A stretch of DNA of 11,895 bases from Lachnoclostridium sp. UBA1781 (GTDB lineage: Bacteria > Bacillota > Clostridia > Lachnospirales > Lachnospiraceae). Positions 1 through 5,209 of the stretch are shown piece by piece. The notes under the pieces are model-generated. The model ran no database searches. It was not told where the DNA came from and saw nothing but the letters and a program-made list of their open reading frames with translations. Positions within the stretch are counted from its first letter, which is position 1; the number at the start of each line of letters is the position of its first letter. The stretch spans positions 1 to 11,895 of the forward strand of contig DCGJ01000100.1 in assembly GCA_002315495.1 (NCBI GenBank). The letters are read 5' to 3'. The position numbers and the translations under genes are program-made.

Positions 1-18
1 CGCCTTGGGGCGGGATGT

Positions 19-161
19 GGTATTCGGTAGGGAGAAGAATTGTAGAATCTGAATACCAAGAGGTGGTTGCGGTATTCAGCAGGGAGAAGAATTGTTGTTT
101 CTGAATACCAAGGCTGGGATGTGGTATTCAGTGGGGAGAAGAATTGTAGAATCTGAATACC
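19..161. repeat. Three tandem 52-bp units, each a 39-bp hairpin plus 13-bp spacer
   Basis: Units lie at 19-57, 71-109 and 123-161, with an exact 52-bp period. Each begins GGTATTC and ends GAATACC. In copies 2 and 3 the arms extend to nine pairs (GGTATTCAG with CTGAATACC); in copy 1 the A-to-G change leaves a G-T wobble, so pairing is kept. The 21-nt loop is purine-rich, with a conserved GGGAGAAGAATTG core. The spacers (58-70, 110-122) are partly alike and share a G-rich character with the bases before copy 1. The array may continue left of the window. Whether it is transcribed is unknown. Confidence 0.85.
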
Positions 162-174
162 AGGTATATGAATA

Positions 175-212
175 TGTATGTAAGTGGGAACGGAACTGGA
201 AATCTACATACA
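175..212. other. 8-bp inverted repeat
   Basis: TGTATGTA at 175-182 is the exact reverse complement of TACATACA at 205-212, with a 22-base loop. It sits between the hairpin array and the terminator at 236-272. It may be part of a transcript coming from the array or only a chance palindrome. The rest of 162-355 has no convincing gene. Confidence 0.35.
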
Positions 213-235
213 CTGTGTCCCAAAAGGATACAAAA

Positions 236-272
236 AAGGCTGTGACAGATGCTTGGCATTCGTCACAGCCTT
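236..272 (-). terminator. Rho-independent terminator of the VanY-PASTA gene
   Basis: An 11-bp perfect stem pairs 236-246 with 262-272 (AAGGCTGTGAC with GTCACAGCCTT). The 15-base loop can add further pairs between ATGC and GCAT. Read on the minus strand, the stem is followed by a T-run, as expected for a terminator downstream of the gene ending at 356. On the plus strand the following bases are TTAGTTTC, so plus-strand termination would be weaker. Confidence 0.8.
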
Positions 273-355
273 AGTTTCAATCAGAAAACCCAATCGGTTC
301 AATGTTTCATTCAAGTTCCACCAATCAATTCAGGATTTCACCCGAACCGGTTCCC

Positions 356-2158
356 TTATTCAGCTCCATCACCCGAATCAGCCGGTTCTTCCGATGGCTG
401 AACTTCCGGGATTGGAGTTGGGGTAGCGGTCGGCTCCGGTGTCGGTGTAGCCGTTGGCTCCGGTGTCGGAGTTGCAGTAGCAGTTGCTTCCGGAGTCGGG
501 GTATCGGACTTGGTCGGAATCGGAGTATCAGCCGGAACTGGGGTTGCGGTTGGTGTTGGCGTATCGGCCACTACCGGAGTATCCGTTGGTGCCGGAGTTG
601 GCGTGTCTACTGCAGCCGGTCCAAGACTCAAATAATAATCCACCATGGAACCTTTATCCAACTCAGTACCGGGGGAGTAAAGCTGACCGATGACCTGACC
701 TGCGGGAACGGTGGCACTATTTTCATCGTCCTCTTCAGAGTGATTTCCCACCAGTCCCACTTTCTTTAATTCTTCCTCAGCCTGCGCAGCAGTCATTCCG
801 GAAAGATTCGGAACCTGAACTTTGCTTACCGCTTCGGTAACCTTAGCGGCTGGCGTAGGAGAGGGTGTGGCAGTTGCCGGCTTTGGAGTACTGGTCGGCT
901 TTTTGGTTGGGTACGGAGTAATCTCCGCGCCGTTCTTGTAAGCAATGTACTCTTCCAAACAGAAACCAAGCTCGTGCATCTCGGTTGCGGCCTCAACGCC
1001 GACATAACGGAAATGCCACTGCTCATAGATGATTCCGGTGATTCCCTTCTTATCCGACGGATAGCGAAGGATGAAGCCGTATTTGTAGCAGTTGTCATGA
1101 AGCCAATCGTAATCGTATTCAAGGAGCCAGATATCGAAGCCTAAGCCGGTGCGGTGCTCGCTGACATTGCCCGGAACGGTCTTCGTCGGATTGCTGTATG
1201 GATCGCTTCCATAGTTTGGATCTGAGGAAATGCGGTTCTGCCAGAAATTGTTCTGTGTTTCGTAGGTACGATAGGTGCCGGTCTTTGAGAACTTTACATC
1301 AGAACAGCCGGCATTCATTGCAGCCACGCACATCTCGTTCAATGCGATGACCGCTTCCTTGTTGCCTCTTGCAAGAGACTTATCATCAAAATGGTAGCGG
1401 GAGTCCGTCATATAGTCGGTCATGTTTACGAGACCTTCCGGATCACCTGAATACTTCAGAACATGTGTCCAGTTGACGAGCATCAGTTTGTCAACTTCCC
1501 AACCATCGGTTGCTTCCTGTTTTACCTTTGTATCGGTAGTAACGCTGGAGCATGCGCCGATTTCGATTGTTTCCGGAACAAGCTCGGAACCGGTCACGGT
1601 GCTTACATCAGTATCGGCCGGCTGGTCTGTCAAAACAGGGATGCCGGAATCGTCTGTTGTTATCGGTGCCGAACCGGTTTCCGTCGGTGTATCGGAAATG
1701 CTCGACGTCGGTACACTTGTTGGTGCCGGTGTCGGCGTCGGGGTGGTTTTCGTCGAACTTCCGCCGGTAGAGCATTTTACCATCAGGCAGATTAGAATCA
1801 AAGCGAGTAAAGCCAAAATGATAATACTCTGGACACGATAATGCTTCCAAATCATTCGGCAGCCGCCGCAAAACTTCTCCCAAGGTGTTTTCTTTCGTTT
1901 TCTTCTGGAACGCGCTTTCAAGCTGTCGCTTCCCGGCCCCTTAGCCGAGGTTCTCTGGGATGAGGACGCACCGGAAACTCGTCTTGTAGTACCTGCGCTG
2001 TTAGGCCGTGTGGTACCATTTCCGGTCGGTCTTACTGTGCCAGACCTGGTTGGTCTGCCGGTGCCTGTCCCGGAGCCCGTTGGACGCGTCGGTCTTGGAC
2101 CGTTCGGTCGTCCGGAGCTTCCCTTACCCGGGGTGCCACCGTTTCTTGAATCACTCAT
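356..2158 (-). CDS. Membrane-anchored VanY-type D,D-carboxypeptidase with PASTA domain
   Basis: This is a 600-residue zinc peptidase predicted to trim the terminal D-Ala from peptidoglycan stem peptides outside the membrane. Residues 1-90 are a disordered Gly/Pro/Thr/Arg-rich tail ending in the basic run KARSRRKRKK, so it should be cytoplasmic. One membrane helix spans about 110-127. A Thr/Pro/Ser-rich linker (about 130-215) leads to the VanY domain (about 226-405). That domain has SEHRTGLGFD at 333-342 (zinc ligands His335 and Asp342) and EQWHFRYVG at 379-387 (catalytic Glu379, zinc ligand His382), so the active site looks complete. A single PASTA domain follows (about 446-513), then a low-complexity TPTPEPTA tail. 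The start has GGAGGAG just upstream. It is much longer than the VanY domain alone. It is divergent from the HAD-HlyIII gene. Family assignment is strong; the exact substrate is inferred. Confidence 0.9.
   Translation of the reverse strand: MSDSRNGGTPGKGSSGRPNGPRPTRPTGSGTGTGRPTRSGTVRPTGNGTTRPNSAGTTRRVSGASSSQRTSAKGPGSDSLKARSRRKRKKTPWEKFCGGCRMIWKHYRVQSIIILALLALILICLMVKCSTGGSSTKTTPTPTPAPTSVPTSSISDTPTETGSAPITTDDSGIPVLTDQPADTDVSTVTGSELVPETIEIGACSSVTTDTKVKQEATDGWEVDKLMLVNWTHVLKYSGDPEGLVNMTDYMTDSRYHFDDKSLARGNKEAVIALNEMCVAAMNAGCSDVKFSKTGTYRTYETQNNFWQNRISSDPNYGSDPYSNPTKTVPGNVSEHRTGLGFDIWLLEYDYDWLHDNCYKYGFILRYPSDKKGITGIIYEQWHFRYVGVEAATEMHELGFCLEEYIAYKNGAEITPYPTKKPTSTPKPATATPSPTPAAKVTEAVSKVQVPNLSGMTAAQAEEELKKVGLVGNHSEEDDENSATVPAGQVIGQLYSPGTELDKGSMVDYYLSLGPAAVDTPTPAPTDTPVVADTPTPTATPVPADTPIPTKSDTPTPEATATATPTPEPTATPTPEPTATPTPIPEVQPSEEPADSGDGAE
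408..620 (-). repeat. Degenerate coding repeats for the Thr/Pro tail
   Basis: The 3' end of the VanY-PASTA gene consists of imperfect short repeats encoding TPTP, EPTA and ADTP units. The clearest pair is GGCTCCGGTGTCGG at 432-445 and 456-469, a 24-bp period equal to eight residues. Such repeats can expand or contract in frame, so the length of this wall-spanning tail may vary between strains. Confidence 0.6.
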
Positions 2159-2170
2159 AATCTCCTCCGT

Positions 2171-2184
2171 TCAGCAAATGCTGA
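2171..2184. other. Small inverted repeat in the VanY-PASTA leader
   Basis: TCAGCA and TGCTGA flank an AA loop, 13 bases upstream of the VanY-PASTA start codon and next to its Shine-Dalgarno sequence (2162-2168). It could form a small hairpin in the mRNA or serve as a protein site. The stem is only six pairs, so this is tentative. Confidence 0.35.
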
Positions 2185-2209
2185 GAAATCATTTCACATA
2201 GATAATTAA

Positions 2210-2218
2210 ATGATACCA
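2210..2218 (-). promoter_or_regulatory. Possible extended -10 for the VanY-PASTA gene
   Basis: On the minus strand this reads TGGTATCAT, an extended -10 (TGn plus TATCAT), about 52 bp upstream of the start codon. The hexamer at the expected -35 place (2233-2238, TACCAT on the minus strand) is poor. It is a candidate only. Confidence 0.35.
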
Positions 2219-2290
2219 TATTACGTTCTAAAATGGTAGAGAAAAAATTTTGAAACTTCGAAGGAAAATGTGGCGAATTTTCGTCAAGAA

Positions 2291-2299
2291 TGATAAAAT
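2291..2299 (+). promoter_or_regulatory. Possible extended -10 for the HAD-HlyIII gene
   Basis: TGATAAAAT is an extended -10-like sequence 29 bp before the start codon. No good -35 hexamer stands at 16-18 bp spacing. The Shine-Dalgarno candidate AAGGGGG follows at about 2312-2319. The -10 would leave a short leader. Confidence 0.3.
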
Positions 2300-2328
2300 A
2301 GTACAGATAGAAAAGGGGGAAACCGCTT

Positions 2329-3783
2329 ATGAGCTTAAAAAATGCGCTTCCGGCCTGGAAGGACGGCCCGGTCAAGACGAAGATTTTGAATTTCATTTCC
2401 GAGGCTATTCGTGAAGGCGGAGACGGATATATTCCGAAAGAAGACCGCATTGTTGTGACCGACATTGATGGAACGCTGATTCCGGAGATGGGGAACAAGG
2501 TGGACAATGATTTGTATGTGCGACTTAGCGCAGGAGATGCCAAGTCGAGCCTTGAGAGCATTTCCGAAAATTACTTTGATAAAGAAAAAGGGTACCGTTA
2601 CGGACATATGGTTTTCAGCCCGATGATGCAGCTTCTGGAGTTACTTCAGGAGAATGATTTTACTGTTTATTTTGCATCCGGCAACACGAATTCCCTTACC
2701 TATGCTTGGGCAAATCTCTTGTTTGATGCCGACTACTCCCATGCGATTGGTTCGAATGTGGAGCTGGCTCTTTCCGAAAGCGGAAAAGGAATTAAAGTTA
2801 CCCCTACCGGGAAGTATGAAGGCGCGTGGTGCGGTGTCAAATGCACCCGCATTTACAATCAGATTGGTCAGTGTCCGGTCGTGGCGCTCGGCAATTCCGA
2901 TGGGGATTACGAGATGCTTCGCTGGGTGAATTCCAATCCGAAGTATGAGAGCCTGAGTCTGATGGTGAACCATGATGACGAGCGTGAATATGTGTACAAT
3001 GTGGAGTCGGTTCATGCATTTTGCGAGGAATATGATATAACGGAATGCTCGATGAAGGATAATTTCAATGAGTTGTTTATTCCGAAATATGATCCGATTC
3101 TGATTAAGGAGCGAAAGCTGGAGCGACAGGCGAGAAAGGCCTACATCCGTGAGCTGAACGAAGCACCGAAGCTTTCGGTTTTAGAAGAGGTTGGCAATGC
3201 GGTGACGCATGGAATCGGTGCATTGCTTGCGCTCATTGGATTCATCCTGATTCTTGGAAAAGCAGATACGGGAATCGAGGTCATGGCGGCGTGCTTTTAT
3301 GGGTTTAGCATCTTCTTTCTGATGCTGATGAGCTGCCTTTATCATGCATTTCGCTGGGGCTCAACGGTGAAACGTTTGTGGCGACGATTTGATTATTCAA
3401 GCATCTATCTGCTGATTGGCGGAACCTTTGCCCCGATGTATCTGGTATTCTTTCAGGATATTCTTCACATCGCGCTGTTCACAATTATGTGGGGGCTGAT
3501 TATGGTTGGAATCACCTTTGTCTGTATCTTCGGGCCGGGGAGATTAAAGTGGCTGCATTTTCCACTGTATTTCCTGATTGGCTGGAGTGCACTGGTGTTC
3601 CTTCCGGCAATGTATCGGATTAATCCGGCCGTTGTGTGGTGGATTCTCGGAGGCGGTGTTGTGTATACGCTCGGAATGATTCCTTTCTGGATGAAGAAGA
3701 GAGGGGCACATTTTATCTGGCATCTGTTTGTGCTTGGTGGTGCGATTACGCACTGGATCTGCATCTATACGCTGGTTTATTAG
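2329..3783 (+). CDS. HAD phosphatase fused to hemolysin III/PAQR membrane domain
   Basis: This 484-residue protein joins two families. Residues about 35-235 are a HAD hydrolase with VVTDIDGTLIP at 42-52 (nucleophile Asp45, acid/base Asp47), the ASGN segment at 117-120 and GNSDGDYEML at 188-197 (metal-binding Asp191/Asp193), so it should be an active phosphatase. After a charged linker (about 255-280) comes a complete hemolysin III domain (about 283-484) with about seven hydrophobic segments. It has EEVGNAVTHGIGALL at 286-300, SCLYHAF at 335-341, RRFDYSSIYLLIGGTFAP at 352-369 and HFIWH at 461-465. The PAQR zinc/catalytic set appears intact (Ser335, His339, Asp355, His461, His465). PAQR relatives include receptors and ceramidase-like lipid hydrolases; 'hemolysin' is a historical name. 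Substrates are unknown. The start has AAGGGGG about 10 bp upstream. Confidence 0.87.
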   Translation: MSLKNALPAWKDGPVKTKILNFISEAIREGGDGYIPKEDRIVVTDIDGTLIPEMGNKVDNDLYVRLSAGDAKSSLESISENYFDKEKGYRYGHMVFSPMMQLLELLQENDFTVYFASGNTNSLTYAWANLLFDADYSHAIGSNVELALSESGKGIKVTPTGKYEGAWCGVKCTRIYNQIGQCPVVALGNSDGDYEMLRWVNSNPKYESLSLMVNHDDEREYVYNVESVHAFCEEYDITECSMKDNFNELFIPKYDPILIKERKLERQARKAYIRELNEAPKLSVLEEVGNAVTHGIGALLALIGFILILGKADTGIEVMAACFYGFSIFFLMLMSCLYHAFRWGSTVKRLWRRFDYSSIYLLIGGTFAPMYLVFFQDILHIALFTIMWGLIMVGITFVCIFGPGRLKWLHFPLYFLIGWSALVFLPAMYRINPAVVWWILGGGVVYTLGMIPFWMKKRGAHFIWHLFVLGGAITHWICIYTLVY

Positions 3784-3853
3784 AACTATGTGCAACTATA
3801 CGTTGGTTTATTAGAACTATGTGCATCTATACGCTGGCGGATTAGATCTATAT
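3761..3853. repeat. Triplicated 31-bp tandem repeat across the HAD-HlyIII stop codon
   Basis: Copies lie at 3761-3791, 3792-3822 and 3823-3853. Each begins GCA(T/A)CTATACG(C/T)TGG, and the first two share TTTATTAGAACTATGT. Copy 1 holds the last seven codons and the TAG stop; copies 2 and 3 are downstream and out of frame, since 31 is not a multiple of three. Copy 2 differs from copy 1 at two positions; copy 3 diverges more at its end. Confidence 0.85.
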
Positions 3854-3926
3854 GTATTTGTTGCGAATTAATTGCTGAAGATTTGTCTACCGGACGATAT
3901 GGTCGTTATGAATCGGTATAGTATAT

Positions 3927-3968
3927 GTTAAAAACGCCCCCGGCTTTATGGCTGGGGGCGTTTTTAAC
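3927..3968. terminator. Strong bidirectional terminator after HAD-HlyIII
   Basis: The stem pairs GTTAAAAACGCCCCC with GGGGGCGTTTTTAAC, and a few inner pairs around a TTTATG loop are possible. A-run and T-run flank the GC core, so it can work in both directions. It lies 144 bp past the HAD-HlyIII stop, after the 31-bp repeats, and is the only clear terminator for that gene. Confidence 0.9.
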
Positions 3969-3970
3969 AT

Positions 3971-4093
3971 TTGGTTCTCGTTTTTTTGATTCTGGCTCTC
4001 GTTTTTTGCAAATTTCACACCCTGTTTTCAGCGGATATTGAGACATAATGTAATTCCGCCGATGTTTGGTTCTCGTTTTCCGCCAATTTCACA
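3971..4093. repeat. Dispersed copies of a TTGGTTCTCGTTTT element
   Basis: Three related copies lie at 3971-3989, 3992-4019 and 4066-4093. The last two match over 28 bp with five differences and share the ending AATTTCACA. The first copy lacks that 3' part. This part of 3784-4342 contains no convincing gene. The function is unknown. Confidence 0.6.
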
Positions 4094-4346
4094 GTGATGC
4101 AGCAAGAATATCAAGTTAATCTGGGCGAGAAAGTAGCAGTTCTAGTAATTCCGCCTATCATATAGAAGTTCAAAGTAGGTAGAAAGCCACACAATGAAGC
4201 ATAGACGGCGACCAACGTAGGCGGAAAGAAGTAATAAGATGATTTTCGCCGAATTCGACCTGATTTTTTTCTATCAAATGAACGTCCGAATATCGTCGAA
4301 AAAGAAATCTTCGGCGAAGAATGGAGATAGGCCACCTTCCGCCTAT
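4048..4346. repeat. Recurring TTCCGCC / GGCGGAA motifs in the gap before the rhomboid gene
   Basis: TTCCGCC occurs at 4054-4060, 4078-4084, 4149-4155 and 4337-4343, and its complement GGCGGAA at 4220-4226. Two copies share the longer GTAATTCCGCC, and two share TTCCGCCTAT. The copy at 4337-4343 overlaps the rhomboid stop codon, and with 4327-4332 forms the inverted repeat ATAGGC/GCCTAT. The palindrome TCTTCGGCGAAGA lies nearby. This may be the decayed remains of a mobile intergenic repeat. Confidence 0.5.
4300..4346 (-). terminator. Possible weak terminator of the rhomboid gene
   Basis: On the minus strand, just after the rhomboid stop, two inverted repeats occur: ATAGGC/GCCTAT (4327-4346), then TCTTCGCCGAAGA followed by TTTCTTTTT. 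The stems are short and the second has almost no loop, so termination is plausible but not secure. Confidence 0.3.
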
Positions 4347-4909
4347 TTATTGTCGTTTCTCAAAAACCATCCATAGAAACCGCCGAGAATACCGCCGACG
4401 ATGTGTGTCAACTGGCTGATGTTATCAGCGGAGAAGGATTCCATAATCTGTCCGCCAATCCAGATGACTACGCACAGAATAAACGTAATCGGAATTCGGT
4501 TATCGCGAACATTTGCGATGGAAGCAAGCACAATTAACATGAAGACGATGCCGCTTGCACCGAGAAGTCCGGAACTGAAGAAGAGATTGTTAATGACACC
4601 GGTAACAAATGCGGTAATCAGAATCATCTCCAGCATGACCTTGCTTCCGTAACGGCTCTCAAGCATCGGTCCAATCAAAAGAATGTAGGTGATGTTCCCG
4701 AGGAAATGATCCCAGCCGGCGTGTCCGAGTACATGGCCGAACAGACGCACATACATTAACGGATTGGTCAGGGAATCGCGGTAGGTGCAAAACAGCAAGT
4801 CGTTGCTGGAACCTCCGGTTAAGATACTGAGTCCGAGAACTGCCAGGCAAATGAGCGAGAATGTCAAAATGACCGGCGCATTGTAGTCGAATTTTTTAAG
4901 AAATTTCAT
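4343..4909 (-). CDS. Rhomboid-family intramembrane serine protease
   Basis: This 188-residue protein is almost wholly hydrophobic, with about six membrane helices, the size of a minimal bacterial rhomboid. The family cleaves single-pass membrane proteins within the bilayer. HFLGN at 68-72 matches the HxxxN oxyanion-side motif, GASG at 117-120 carries the nucleophile Ser119, and the general base is His169 in THIVGGILGG. The Ser-His dyad and supporting residues are therefore present. There is no extra cytoplasmic domain. GGGAGG lies 10 bp before the start, and a good promoter stands upstream (4964-4992). It is divergent from galT; no functional link to galactose use is evident. The substrate cannot be deduced. 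Confidence 0.9.
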   Translation of the reverse strand: MKFLKKFDYNAPVILTFSLICLAVLGLSILTGGSSNDLLFCTYRDSLTNPLMYVRLFGHVLGHAGWDHFLGNITYILLIGPMLESRYGSKVMLEMILITAFVTGVINNLFFSSGLLGASGIVFMLIVLASIANVRDNRIPITFILCVVIWIGGQIMESFSADNISQLTHIVGGILGGFYGWFLRNDNK

Positions 4910-4938
4910 TGTAGATAAGCCTCCCTTTTCTTTTCCCT

Positions 4939-4957
4939 AAGTGCTTAAAATGCACTT
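4939..4957. other. Hairpin at the start of the rhomboid leader
   Basis: AAGTGC (4939-4944) pairs with GCACTT (4952-4957) around a seven-base loop. The predicted minus-strand transcription start from the promoter at 4964-4992 falls near 4957, so the rhomboid mRNA would begin with this stem-loop. It may stabilise the 5' end. On the plus strand it is followed by TTT but has no upstream plus-strand gene to terminate. Confidence 0.45.
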
Positions 4958-4963
4958 TTTCCC

Positions 4964-4992
4964 ATTATATCTTTCCCGCATACTCTCCGCAA
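4964..4992 (-). promoter_or_regulatory. Promoter of the rhomboid gene
   Basis: On the minus strand, TTGCGG (4987-4992) and TATAAT (4964-4969) are separated by exactly 17 bp (4970-4986). This is a near-consensus vegetative sigma promoter, about 55 bp upstream of the start codon. Confidence 0.7.
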
Positions 4993-5005
4993 GTGAATTT
5001 GCGGA
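4986..5005. promoter_or_regulatory. Inverted repeat overlapping the rhomboid -35 box
   Basis: TCCGCAA (4986-4992) and TTGCGGA (4999-5005) are perfect 7-bp arms around GTGAAT. One arm contains the -35 hexamer of the rhomboid promoter, a position where a bound dimer could block transcription. It is a candidate operator; the regulator is unknown. Confidence 0.45.
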
Positions 5006-5045
5006 AAACTTTATAATAATCCATAGAATATTCAGAAATTATCCA

Positions 5046-5074
5046 TTGCAAATCCCACTTTTCTGTGTCATAAT
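5046..5074 (+). promoter_or_regulatory. Promoter of galT
   Basis: TTGCAA (5046-5051) and CATAAT (5069-5074) are 17 bp apart. Transcription would start near 5081, giving a leader of about 130 bases before the chosen start codon. The palindrome at 5093-5100 would lie just downstream of the start, a usual place for a repressor site. Confidence 0.6.
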
Positions 5075-5092
5075 CGAATTATGGTCAACCGA

Positions 5093-5169
5093 TTGCGCAA
5101 AGGACCTAAATGTCCCCAAAGTAGCGTATGGACAGAGGAACCGAATGCCTGTGAAAGGGATTTGCGCAA
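5093..5169 (+). promoter_or_regulatory. Structured galT leader or paired operator sites
   Basis: TTGCGCAAA (5093-5101) and TTTGCGCAA (5161-5169) are perfect reverse complements and would close a 9-bp stem around 59 bases. Inside, GGAC (5102-5105) pairs with GTCC (5112-5115), and ACAG (5132-5135) can pair with CTGT (5149-5152). I match it to no riboswitch family that I know. Each arm is also the palindrome TTGCGCAA with a central CG, as in LacI/GalR-family operators, the centres being 69 bp apart. Both readings fit control of galT; the sequence alone does not decide. Confidence 0.5.
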
Positions 5170-5199
5170 AAAGATTTGACCGGAAAATGCGTAATATAT

Positions 5200-5203
5200 G
5201 GAG
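5200..5203 (+). promoter_or_regulatory. Shine-Dalgarno sequence that sets the galT start
   Basis: GGAG lies six bases before ATG at 5210. The alternative in-frame ATG at 5198 has only a weak GGAAAA-like sequence well upstream and would itself overlap this site. The 5210 start is therefore preferred. Confidence 0.6.
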
Positions 5204-5209
5204 AAACAT

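Noticed and set aside
19..161. CRISPR-like reading of the left-edge repeats (39-bp repeat, 13-bp spacer)
   Set aside because: The spacers are far too short, resemble one another, and the repeats differ internally. No cas gene is present. A tandem hairpin array fits better.
302..769. Plus-strand frame of 155 codons rich in Arg, Ser and Cys
   Set aside because: It is the antisense of the repetitive Thr/Pro tail of the VanY-PASTA gene.
4111..4335. Minus-strand 74-codon open frame downstream of the rhomboid gene
   Set aside because: It begins with GTG without a convincing Shine-Dalgarno site, resembles no family, and is made of the local repeat motifs.
5131..5160. Glycine riboswitch-like words (GGACAGAG, CCGAA, AAAGGG) in the galT leader
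   Set aside because: The order and spacing do not match a glycine aptamer, and galT is not a glycine gene. It was kept only as an unassigned structured leader.
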